Source: DASSKW01 sp035690065 (GTDB lineage Bacteria; Pseudomonadota; Gammaproteobacteria; Natronospirales; REEB76). From it: DNA of 47,755 nt. This document shows positions 41,162-47,755 of this stretch, piece by piece. Position 1 is the stretch's first letter. The number at the start of each line of letters is the position of its first letter. Below the pieces are notes generated by a model. It was not told the DNA's origin. It ran no database searches and worked only from the letters and a program-made list of their open reading frames with translations. The stretch is from assembly GCA_035690065.1 (NCBI GenBank), contig DASSKW010000023.1, positions 1 through 47,755 on the forward strand, read 5' to 3'. The translations under genes were made by a program, and so were the position numbers.

Positions 41162-41309
41162 GTAACCTCCGTCTGGAATCAGAGATGATGGCCGGCTGGC
41201 GTATGATTGGCGCCAGGCGTGGTGTCGAAGCCCGGGACCGGCCGAAGTGATCAATCCCTAGTTTAACCCAATCCCCGTTCGGCAGCGGGACCTTGGCAGA
41301 TTATCCGGC

Positions 41310-42413
41310 ATGATACGCATCGTTGACCGCTACCTCATTCGCGAAACCACGCTCACCTGGGCAGCGGTCACAGGTGTGTTGATGCTGATCCTGATGAGCA
41401 ACCGCTTTGCGCTGTTGCTGGGAGATGCAGCGACCGGGAAGCTGCCGAGAGACACAGTCTTCATCCTGCTGGGGCTCGCCTGCGTCAGTTATCTGATCGT
41501 AGTGATTCCAGTCTCGTTGTTTCTGGCGGTGATGCTGGCGCTCGGTCGCCTGTACCGTGACAGCGAGATGACCACGCTCATGGCCTGCGGTATCGGTCCG
41601 CGACAGATTTACCGCCCATTACTCACGTTGGCATTGATACTGGCTTTACTGTTGGCGCTCCTGTCGCTGCAGGTCGCGCCATGGGCAGTGCGGACCAGCA
41701 ACATCATCCGAAGTACCGCCCAACACAATGCCCAGATGGGCAGTTTCGAGTCCGGCAGTTTCAAGGTGGATACCGATGGCAAGGGCGTACTTTATGCCAC
41801 CAAAGTGAGCAACGACGGGCGTGCACTCGACGATGTGTTCGTGGAAGCGCCGACTCAGGACGGACGCATGGATGTGATCTCCGCTAACAAGGGCACCCGC
41901 AATATCACGGGGACAGGCGGTGCCGGTATGCTGATACTGCACGATGGTTATCGCTATGACGGGGTGCCTGGCCAGGCCGACTTCCGTATCGTCAAATTCG
42001 TCGAACATGGTCTGCGCATCGCTCCCGCGAAACTTCAGGTCGGCGAGCAGGGGTATGACACGCTGCCTACTGCACAATTATTAAAACAACACGACCTCGA
42101 AGCGCTCTCGGAATTGGAATGGCGGTTATCGGTGCCGGTCTCGGCTTTATTGCTGGTGTTGCTCGCGGTGCCGCTGGCACGCACCTCTCCGCGGCAGGGC
42201 CGCTATGGCAGATTAATGGTGGCGGTATTGGCGTATGTGATTTATGCCAACCTGGTCGGTATCGCCCGGGTCTGGTTGCAGAAAGGCGTGATGCCTGCGG
42301 GTATCGGCATCTGGTGGGTACATGGCCTGCTGCTGGTAGCAACCTTGATCTTGCTGTATCAGCAGTATGGTCTGCATAGTCTGTTCGGCTCGCGCAAGGT
42401 GGATCCCGTATGA
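41310..42413 (+). CDS. lptF: LPS export ABC transporter permease LptF
   Basis: One of two half-permeases that with LptB2 extract LPS from the inner membrane toward LptC/A/D. The 367 residues have three N-terminal helices, a periplasmic beta-jellyroll (about 135-260), and three C-terminal helices, the YjgP/YjgQ fold. The opening MIRIVDRYLIRETTLTW and VMLALGRLYRDSEMTTLMAC, the coupling helix to LptB, are typical. Its stop overlaps the lptG start by 4 bp. Confidence 0.96.
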   Translation: MIRIVDRYLIRETTLTWAAVTGVLMLILMSNRFALLLGDAATGKLPRDTVFILLGLACVSYLIVVIPVSLFLAVMLALGRLYRDSEMTTLMACGIGPRQIYRPLLTLALILALLLALLSLQVAPWAVRTSNIIRSTAQHNAQMGSFESGSFKVDTDGKGVLYATKVSNDGRALDDVFVEAPTQDGRMDVISANKGTRNITGTGGAGMLILHDGYRYDGVPGQADFRIVKFVEHGLRIAPAKLQVGEQGYDTLPTAQLLKQHDLEALSELEWRLSVPVSALLLVLLAVPLARTSPRQGRYGRLMVAVLAYVIYANLVGIARVWLQKGVMPAGIGIWWVHGLLLVATLILLYQQYGLHSLFGSRKVDPV

Positions 42414-43474
42414 AACTGCTGGATCATTATCTTGCACGACAGGTGGTGGCGAATACCTTGTTGGTATTGCTGGTACTGACCGCCATCGCGACTCTGATCA
42501 CTTTCGTCGGCGAATTCGACAATGTGGGGCAGGGAAATTACACCTTGGGTGCTGCTGCGCATTACGCGCTGTTCTATGTGCCGGCCCAGGCTTATGCGAT
42601 GTTTCCGGTCGCAGTACTGCTGGGTGCGATGCTGGGGTTGGGTGACATGGCTTCTCACAATGAGCTGATGGTATTACGCACCGCTGGCGTATCCGTCTTG
42701 CGCATCGGAATGAGTGCCATGTTAGGCGGTGTGGTGCTGGTACTGGTCTGTGTGTTGTTGGGGGAGTTCGTGGCGCCACCGGCGGAACGCAGTGCGGAAG
42801 ATCAGCGTTCACTGCTTCTCTATAACCAGGCCAACGTATTGGGGGAGGGCGGTATCTGGGCCAAGGATGGCAATCTATTCGTCAACGTCAAGAAGATCGG
42901 GCAGCTTGATACGGCGCGGAATATCTACCTGTTCGATTTCGATGATTCGCACCATCTGCTGAGCGCGACTCGGGCCAATTCTGCATTGTTCCGGGACGGC
43001 AAGTGGACGCTCAGCGGTCTGCACCGCAGCAACTTGACTCCTGAGGGCTCAACCACACGCCGGATGGCATCCGCTCCCTGGAAGACGTTACTGGCGCCGG
43101 GCCTGCTTGATCTGTTCGTGATGGATACCGACAGTCTTTCGGCTCGCGGATTGTTTCACTATATCCATTATCTGAAGGCCAACGGCATCGGTGCCGATCG
43201 TTACATCGCTGCCTTCTGGGGCAAGCTGGCGCAACCGGTCTCGGTACTGTTGATGATGTTGTTGGCATTACCGTTCGTGTTCGGACCGATGCGTTCTTCC
43301 AGTGCTGGTCAGCGGCTGCTGGTCGGTATGCTGATCGGTATCGGTTTCTATGTCTTCAACAGCATCTTCACCCAGACTGGGGTGGTGTTCGGTTTGAATC
43401 CCGTATTCACAGCCTGGTTTCCGACTGCACTACTGGCGCTTGTCAGCGGTGTCGCGGTGAGCAGGATCCGTTAG
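42410..43474 (+). CDS. lptG: LPS export ABC transporter permease LptG
   Basis: Partner of LptF in the LptB2FG extractor. The 354 residues follow the same plan: helices, jellyroll, helices. The coupling motif is LGDMASHNELMVLRTAGVSV and the late helix reads PVSVLLMMLLALPFVFGPMR. Translational coupling through the ATGA overlap with lptF should keep the two subunits in balance. A large inverted repeat follows 11 bp after the stop. Confidence 0.96.
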   Translation: MKLLDHYLARQVVANTLLVLLVLTAIATLITFVGEFDNVGQGNYTLGAAAHYALFYVPAQAYAMFPVAVLLGAMLGLGDMASHNELMVLRTAGVSVLRIGMSAMLGGVVLVLVCVLLGEFVAPPAERSAEDQRSLLLYNQANVLGEGGIWAKDGNLFVNVKKIGQLDTARNIYLFDFDDSHHLLSATRANSALFRDGKWTLSGLHRSNLTPEGSTTRRMASAPWKTLLAPGLLDLFVMDTDSLSARGLFHYIHYLKANGIGADRYIAAFWGKLAQPVSVLLMMLLALPFVFGPMRSSSAGQRLLVGMLIGIGFYVFNSIFTQTGVVFGLNPVFTAWFPTALLALVSGVAVSRIR

Positions 43475-43485
43475 GCTGATGGGCG

Positions 43486-43554
43486 CCTCTGAAAATCGAT
43501 CTTTATGATTTCTGGCTTGCCTGCCCAGAAACCAGGATCTCTGATTTTCAGAGG
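43486..43554. terminator. Long inverted repeat between lptG and RDD gene, probable bidirectional terminator
   Basis: Perfect 12-bp arms cctctgaaaatc (43486-43497) and gattttcagagg (43543-43554) enclose a second pair, tttctgg and ccagaaa (43510-43532). The result is a tall interrupted hairpin. It sits between convergent genes, and its right arm contains the stop codon of the RDD gene. There is no long T run on either strand, so termination strength is uncertain. Confidence 0.6.
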
Positions 43555-44057
43555 TGGCCCTGTCTCGTTTCCCGATTGGATAGTTCCGTGAACGAGGGGG
43601 TCATGCGCAGTTCGGTGCCGGAGAGCCGGTCATGCCAGGCTTTGCGTTCACTGTCGAACAGTGACCAGATAAATCCGAGGCCCACGACCAACCAGGAAAA
43701 CAATGCAGCGAGATAGCGCAGCAGCGCCTGTTTCCAGGTGATGGATGCGCCGGTTGGCGATTGCACGACCCGCACTCTCCAAGCCAGCATGCCGAGCGTC
43801 TGTCCGCTGCGCGTCCAGAACCCCGCGAAGAACAGGAATCCGATGCCGAGCAGATAAAGCCGGTAAGCCATGATCGCCAGCAGGTCCGAGGAGGCTACCG
43901 CTTCGCCGTGGGTAAGTGGCAGGATCAACGCGGTACCGAGAAACCACAAGGCCAGCACGATGAGGCTGTCATAGAATGCAGCCGCCAGACGCCGCCACAG
44001 AGCAGGAGGGCGAGAGAGACTCGCGGATGGTGGCGATCGATCGGTTGCAGAGTTCAT
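43548..44057 (-). CDS. RDD family membrane protein
   Basis: A 169-residue membrane protein with three to four helices. It has the RDD layout: an Arg near the first helix (LWRRLAAAFYDSLIVLALWF), an Asp in helix 1, and the later TLGMLAWRVRVVQSPTG and DSERKAWHDRLSGT. The function of RDD proteins is largely unknown, and ion exchange has been shown for one. ATG 44057 was chosen; the in-frame TTG at 44072 is unlikely. It ends inside the inverted repeat next to lptG, and tRNA-Glu lies just upstream on the same strand. Confidence 0.88.
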   Translation of the reverse strand: MNSATDRSPPSASLSRPPALWRRLAAAFYDSLIVLALWFLGTALILPLTHGEAVASSDLLAIMAYRLYLLGIGFLFFAGFWTRSGQTLGMLAWRVRVVQSPTGASITWKQALLRYLAALFSWLVVGLGFIWSLFDSERKAWHDRLSGTELRMTPSFTELSNRETRQGHL

Positions 44058-44082
44058 CACGGGGCCGGGCAAGACAGGAATC

Positions 44083-44158
44083 TGGCGCTCCCTACCGGAT
44101 TCGAACCGGTGTTTAAGCCTTGAGAGGGCTCCGTCCTAGGCCTCTAGACGAAGGGAGC
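44083..44158 (-). tRNA. tRNA-Glu (anticodon CTC)
   Basis: Seventy-six bases fold as a full cloverleaf on the minus strand. The acceptor stem is GCTCCCT with AGGGAGC, the D arm GTC..GAC, and the anticodon stem GAGCC with GGCTT closing the loop CTCTCAA. The T loop is TTCGAATC. The discriminator is G and CCA is encoded. Anticodon CTC reads GAG. The D region (TAGAGGCCTAGGAC) matches bacterial tRNA-Glu. Confidence 0.96.
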
Positions 44159-44176
44159 GGGCGCGAAAGGAGTGGT

Positions 44177-44204
44177 ATTATACGCAGGCTCCGGGCCGTT
44201 TCCA
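44177..44204 (-). promoter_or_regulatory. Promoter of tRNA-Glu
   Basis: On the minus strand a perfect -10 TATAAT (44182-44177) lies 18 bp before the tRNA 5' end. TGGAAA (44204-44199) sits 16 bp further up as a -35, matching four of six bases. The promoter lies in the gap shared with the divergent pcnB gene. Confidence 0.7.
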
Positions 44205-44285
44205 TATAACAGTCATCCTGGGTCCGGTTTTTGGGAGCATGTCCTGATTCGCCATTCAGAAGCGATTTTCCAGAACCGACAATAC

Positions 44286-45611
44286 GTGAACATTTTGGAC
44301 CAACCTGTCGTTAGCCCTGCCATCGTCCCCCGCGCCGAACACGCCATATCCCGGGCCAACATCTCGGAGAGCGCTCTCAAGGTGCTGTACCGGCTCAAGA
44401 GTGCTGGTTTCGAGTCCTATCTGGTCGGCGGGGGGGTGCGCGATCTGCTGCTCGGCCGTGAGCCGAAAGATTTCGATGTTGCCACCAATGCCAGCCCGGA
44501 ACAGGTGCAGGGTTTATTCCGTAATTGCCGTCTGATCGGCCGACGCTTCCGCCTGGCACACGTACGTTTTGGCGGTGACATCATCGAAGTGGCCACGTTC
44601 CGTGCCACATATCAGGATGAGGTGGATGAGGACGAGGCGCCTCGTGATCTGACCCTGAACGAGAATGGCCGCATCCTGCGCGACAACACCTACGGCACGC
44701 TGGAGCAGGACGCCTTCCGGCGTGATTTCAGCATCAACGCGCTCTACTACGACATCCGTGATTTCTCCATCGTGGATTATGTGGGCGGGCTGGCCGACCT
44801 GAAGGCCGGTGACCTGCGTTTGATCGGTGATCCGGACAAACGCTATCGCGAGGATCCGGTGCGGATGCTGCGTGCCGCGCGCTTCGCTGCCAAGCTCGGA
44901 TTCCGTATCCATCCCGAGACGGAACAGCCGATCAGAACTCTGGCGCCGCTGCTGGGTGATATTCCGCCCGCGCGCTTATTCGAGGAAATACTGAAACTGT
45001 TTCTGTACGGCTTCGGAGTGCAGGCCTTCGAGGCCTTGCGGCGTCATGGATTGTTTGCACAATTGTTCCCGCATACCGATGCGGTATTGGACCTTGAGGA
45101 CCAGGGGTTCCCGCATATCTTTATTGCCAAAGCCCTCGCGAGTACCGATGCGCGGGTCGCCGAGGGGCGTCCAGTTACGCCCGCGTTTCTGTTTGCCGCA
45201 TTGCTATGGGAACCGGTGCGACAGCGTGCGACCGCCCTGCAGGCATCAGGCATGCATCCGGGAGATGCGTATCGGCAGGCAGCCTACGAAGTCGTGGATG
45301 AGCAGACTTCACATGTCGCGCTACCACGCCGTTTCGTGACACCGATGATCGAGATCTACCAGATGCAGCCGCGCTTCCTGCAACGCGAAGGCAAGCGCCC
45401 CCTGCGTTTGATCGGGCATCCCCGTTTCCGGGCTGCGTATGATTTTCTGGTACTGCGGGCCGAAGTGGGCGACGTGGATCAGGATCTGGCGGATTGGTGG
45501 ACACGATTGCAAGTCGCGGATACGGACCAGCAATACGCTTTACTTGATGCACACCGTACACCCTCGCCGGGCAATGGTCGGCGTCGCCGTCGCACTCGCG
45601 GAGCAGGCTGA
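44286..45611 (+). CDS. pcnB: Poly(A) polymerase I
   Basis: Adds poly(A) tails that hasten RNA decay. The class II nucleotidyltransferase head is clear (SYLVGGGVRDLLLGREPKDF, with the metal-binding Asp pair in DFDVAT; RRDFSINALYYD; RYREDPVRMLRAARFAAKLG). A PolyA_pol-type C-terminal domain and a basic RRRRRTRGAG tail follow. About 441 residues from GTG 44286. No in-frame ATG exists near the expected start, and no Shine-Dalgarno is seen, so GTG 44286, ATT 44292 and TTG 44295 are all possible. E. coli pcnB is known to use AUU. It heads the folK-dNK-panBC run. Confidence 0.92.
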   Translation: MNILDQPVVSPAIVPRAEHAISRANISESALKVLYRLKSAGFESYLVGGGVRDLLLGREPKDFDVATNASPEQVQGLFRNCRLIGRRFRLAHVRFGGDIIEVATFRATYQDEVDEDEAPRDLTLNENGRILRDNTYGTLEQDAFRRDFSINALYYDIRDFSIVDYVGGLADLKAGDLRLIGDPDKRYREDPVRMLRAARFAAKLGFRIHPETEQPIRTLAPLLGDIPPARLFEEILKLFLYGFGVQAFEALRRHGLFAQLFPHTDAVLDLEDQGFPHIFIAKALASTDARVAEGRPVTPAFLFAALLWEPVRQRATALQASGMHPGDAYRQAAYEVVDEQTSHVALPRRFVTPMIEIYQMQPRFLQREGKRPLRLIGHPRFRAAYDFLVLRAEVGDVDQDLADWWTRLQVADTDQQYALLDAHRTPSPGNGRRRRRTRGAG

Positions 45612-45620
45612 CGGGCACTC

Positions 45621-46127
45621 ATGCAAAGCAGAGTCGTCGCCTACATCGGACTCGGCAGTAATCAGGATCAGCCCGTCCGGCAGGTACGCACTGCCTGCCG
45701 GGAACTGGCGAGCTTGCCTGCCACCCGGCTGCTGGCATGTTCCCCACTTTATAAAAGTGCACCACTCGGTCCGCCCGACCAACCCGACTATATCAACGCC
45801 GTCGCCGCACTCGAGACCGGACTCGCTCCGTCTGTGCTGCTGACGGAATTGCAGGCATTGGAGGTGCGTCACGGCCGGGTACGTGGCACCTTGCGTTGGG
45901 GTCCGCGCAGTCTCGATCTCGATCTGTTGTTATACGGTAATGCAGTGATCGATACGCCCGACCTGCGGGTGCCACATCCGGGCCTGCCCGAGCGGGTATT
46001 CGTCCTGTATCCTCTTGTCGATATCGCTCCCGACCTTGAAGCGCCGGGGCTGGGTCCGGTGAAACTATTGCTGGCGCGCTGCGCGCAAGACCGCATCGAA
46101 GCGCTCGGAGAAACCACGGGTGAGTGA
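45621..46127 (+). CDS. folK: 2-amino-4-hydroxy-6-hydroxymethyldihydropteridine diphosphokinase
   Basis: HPPK of folate synthesis, 168 residues. The start VAYIGLGSNQDQPVRQV, the middle YKSAPLGPPDQPDYINAVAA, and the signature RWGPRSLDLDLLLYGNAVID followed by VPHPGLPERVFVLYPL are all intact, including the two Mg-binding aspartates in LDLDLL. Its end overlaps the nucleoside kinase start by 8 bp. Confidence 0.97.
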   Translation: MQSRVVAYIGLGSNQDQPVRQVRTACRELASLPATRLLACSPLYKSAPLGPPDQPDYINAVAALETGLAPSVLLTELQALEVRHGRVRGTLRWGPRSLDLDLLLYGNAVIDTPDLRVPHPGLPERVFVLYPLVDIAPDLEAPGLGPVKLLLARCAQDRIEALGETTGE

Positions 46128-46770
46128 ACCGCAAGCACGTTATCTGGTTGTCGAGGGCCCGATCGGGGTCGGCAAGACCAGTCTGGCAAAGCGCCTGGCC
46201 AAGACCTTTGGTGGCGAACCGTTGCTAGAGCACGCCGAAGAAAATCCGTTCCTGGAACGCTTCTACCGCGATCCGAAGGGTGCGGCCCTGCCTGTCCAGC
46301 TATCGTTTCTGTTTCAGCGTGCGCGTCAGTTGCAGGCCTTGCGCCAGGGCGACATTTTTACCCCCCTGCGGGTGGCGGATTTCATGCTGGAAAAAGACCG
46401 GCTGTTTGCCCAATTGAACCTGGACGACGACGAACTCGGGCTTTACGAACAGGTCTATCAGCATCTGACCCTGGACGCACCGGCGCCGGATATGGTGGTT
46501 TACCTGCAGGCGCCGATCGAGGTATTGATGCAGCGGGTGGTGAAGCGTGGTGTGGGCTATGAACAATTCATCCAGCGTGAATATCTGACGCGCATCGCGG
46601 AAGCCTACTCGCGTTTCTTTTATCATTATGAGCGTTCGCCGCTGTTGATCGTGAATGCGGCGGATATCAACCCGGTGGACAGCGAAGAGGATTATCAGCT
46701 CCTGGTTCGCGAACTCAGCCGGGTAAAGAGTGGCCGACATTATTTCAACCCCGGCAGGACGCCAGCTTGA
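46120..46770 (+). CDS. Deoxynucleoside kinase (dGK/dCK-like)
   Basis: A 216-residue P-loop kinase of the deoxyadenosine/deoxyguanosine kinase type, salvaging deoxynucleosides. It has Walker A EGPIGVGKTSLAKRLA, a lid/DRS-like region around LEKDRLFAQLNLDDDEL and PDMVVYLQAPIEVLMQRVVK. GTG 46120 is the start, overlapping folK. A dNK between folK and panB is common in this group, and substrate preference cannot be told from sequence alone. Confidence 0.92.
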   Translation: MSEPQARYLVVEGPIGVGKTSLAKRLAKTFGGEPLLEHAEENPFLERFYRDPKGAALPVQLSFLFQRARQLQALRQGDIFTPLRVADFMLEKDRLFAQLNLDDDELGLYEQVYQHLTLDAPAPDMVVYLQAPIEVLMQRVVKRGVGYEQFIQREYLTRIAEAYSRFFYHYERSPLLIVNAADINPVDSEEDYQLLVRELSRVKSGRHYFNPGRTPA

Positions 46771-46823
46771 TGTTTAAGTAGGCTCAGTCCATGCTGATGG
46801 ATTGATAGAAGCAGGTATCGGGC

Positions 46824-47651
46824 ATGTACACCCAACCGGTAAAGCAGAACAGTGAAACCGCCGTGACGGTGGCGACGCTGGCGAAGATGAAACAGGCGGG
46901 CGAGAAGATCGCCTGTCTTACGGCGTATGACGCCAGTTTTTCCGCACTGCTGGACAGCGCCGGCGTGGACGTGGTGCTGGTCGGTGATTCACTCGGCAAT
47001 GTGATCCAGGGTCATGCCACCACGGTGCCGGTGACGATGGACGACATCGTCTATCACACGCGGTGTGTGGCACGTAGCATCTCGCACGCCATGCTGATGG
47101 CTGACATGCCGTTCATGAGCTATCCCACTCCGGAACGCGCACTCGACAATGCCGCACGTCTGATGCAGGAAGGCGGCGCGCATATGGTGAAACTGGAAGG
47201 CAGTGGACATCAGGCTGAAATCGTCCGCAATCTGGACCAGAACGGGATCCCGGTCTGCGCGCACCTTGGATTACGCCCGCAGCTGGTACACAAACTCGGC
47301 GGTTTCAAGGTGCAGGGACGCGACGGTGTGGCGGCAAAACAGATGCTGGATGATGCGGTAACGCTGGAACAGGCCGGTGCCGATGTGATCCTGTTGGAGT
47401 TGGTGCCGCGAGCGCTGGCCGCAGACATCACCCGCAAGGTGAAAGTGCCGGTGATCGGTATCGGCGCCGGTGCCGATACCGATGGCCAGATACTGGTGTT
47501 GTATGACATGCTCGACATCACGCCGGGACGCAAACCGAAATTCGTACACAATTTCATGGCGGGGGCGGCAAGCCCGCAGGCTGCAGTCGAAGCGTATGTG
47601 CGCGCGGTGCGTCACAGGAGTTACCCCGCATCCGAACACTGGTTTGACTGA
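46824..47651 (+). CDS. panB: 3-methyl-2-oxobutanoate hydroxymethyltransferase
   Basis: First step of pantothenate synthesis, adding a hydroxymethyl group from methylene-THF to ketoisovalerate. The 275-residue (beta/alpha)8 barrel shows KIACLTAYDASFSALLDSAG, DVVLVGDSLGNVIQGH, the metal-site Asp pair, and IGIGAGADTDGQILVLYDML. The 53-bp gap after the kinase has no clear promoter. panC follows 9 bp on. Confidence 0.97.
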   Translation: MYTQPVKQNSETAVTVATLAKMKQAGEKIACLTAYDASFSALLDSAGVDVVLVGDSLGNVIQGHATTVPVTMDDIVYHTRCVARSISHAMLMADMPFMSYPTPERALDNAARLMQEGGAHMVKLEGSGHQAEIVRNLDQNGIPVCAHLGLRPQLVHKLGGFKVQGRDGVAAKQMLDDAVTLEQAGADVILLELVPRALAADITRKVKVPVIGIGAGADTDGQILVLYDMLDITPGRKPKFVHNFMAGAASPQAAVEAYVRAVRHRSYPASEHWFD

Positions 47652-47660
47652 GGACACGAG

Positions 47661-47755
47661 ATGCTGACCGAACACGGTGTTACAGAACTCCGTAAGCGCA
47701 TCCAGCGTTGGCGCGAACTGCATCAGAAGATCGCTTTCGTACCCACCATGGGCAA
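47661..47755 (+). CDS. panC: Pantothenate synthetase (N-terminal fragment, cut by window edge)
   Basis: Only 31 residues are visible. They begin MLTEHGVTELRKRIQ and reach IAFVPTMG, the start of the conserved PTMGxLHxGH motif of pantoate--beta-alanine ligase. Position 9 bp after panB supports the call. GAGGAC ahead of the ATG is the Shine-Dalgarno. Confidence 0.93.
   Translation, partial: MLTEHGVTELRKRIQRWRELHQKIAFVPTMG

Noticed and set aside
1..47755. CRISPR arrays, prophage genes, transposases, integrases, rRNA or secretion/defence islands.
   Set aside because: No regular spaced repeats, phage structural genes, DDE/tyrosine recombinases or rRNA signatures were found on reading both strands; the only defence-like module is the toxin-antitoxin pair.

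Overview
The window is a stretch of bacterial chromosome, mostly housekeeping genes, moderately GC-rich and almost fully coding. Gene content and order point to a gammaproteobacterium of the Xanthomonadales/Lysobacterales type or a near relative. The supporting blocks are metG next to a lone rnfB and nth, metG divergent from mrp-dcd, purM-purN-DUF3108 divergent from DUF2066-perM-hda, DUF2069-wrbA-arsC, pepA-holC-valS divergent from lptF-lptG, and pcnB-folK-dNK-panB-panC. The assignment rests on remembered synteny, not on a search. No rRNA, prophage, insertion sequence or CRISPR array was seen.

Layout. 1-5664: nth, rnfB, a yefM-yoeB type toxin-antitoxin pair and metG on the minus strand, with mrp and dcd diverging. 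5665-8479: an accessory patch with a DUF2306 membrane protein, a membrane-anchored AraC regulator, a 146-bp inverted-repeat element, a second 92%-identical copy of the 3' end of dcd, and a small secreted NTF2-like protein. 8521-15345: purine synthesis (purM, purN), the DUF2066-perM-hda operon and the DUF2069-wrbA-arsC operon. 15476-17719: envelope lipoproteins (one with LysM), acylphosphatase and an AT-rich orphan. 17725-24885: lytic transglycosylase and proS, then a divergent run of a ketol-acid-reductoisomerase-like gene, pssA, a family 4 uracil-DNA glycosylase, rimI and prfC. 24982-31262: a TPR/aspartyl-hydroxylase fusion, an MFS transporter, a lipoprotein, and a redox/envelope cluster (peroxiredoxin, two YceI proteins, cytochrome b561). 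31296-35776: moxR-DUF58-tgpA and a small lipoprotein. 35793-43474: valS-holC-pepA and lptF-lptG. 43548-47755: an RDD protein, tRNA-Glu(CTC), then pcnB-folK-dNK-panB-panC running off the right edge.

Many neighbouring genes share ATGA, GTGA or TGATG start/stop overlaps, which implies translational coupling in compact operons. This helped decide several starts.

The strongest anomalies are these. The ilvC-like protein has lost two catalytic residues (Lys to Asn at 132, Glu to Cys at 228) while keeping the rest of the active site. The duplicated dcd tail brackets an inserted regulator/membrane-protein module. The toxin-antitoxin promoter has an operator palindrome lying across it and probably makes a leaderless message. 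metG and valS each contain an internal patch of foreign-looking codon usage.
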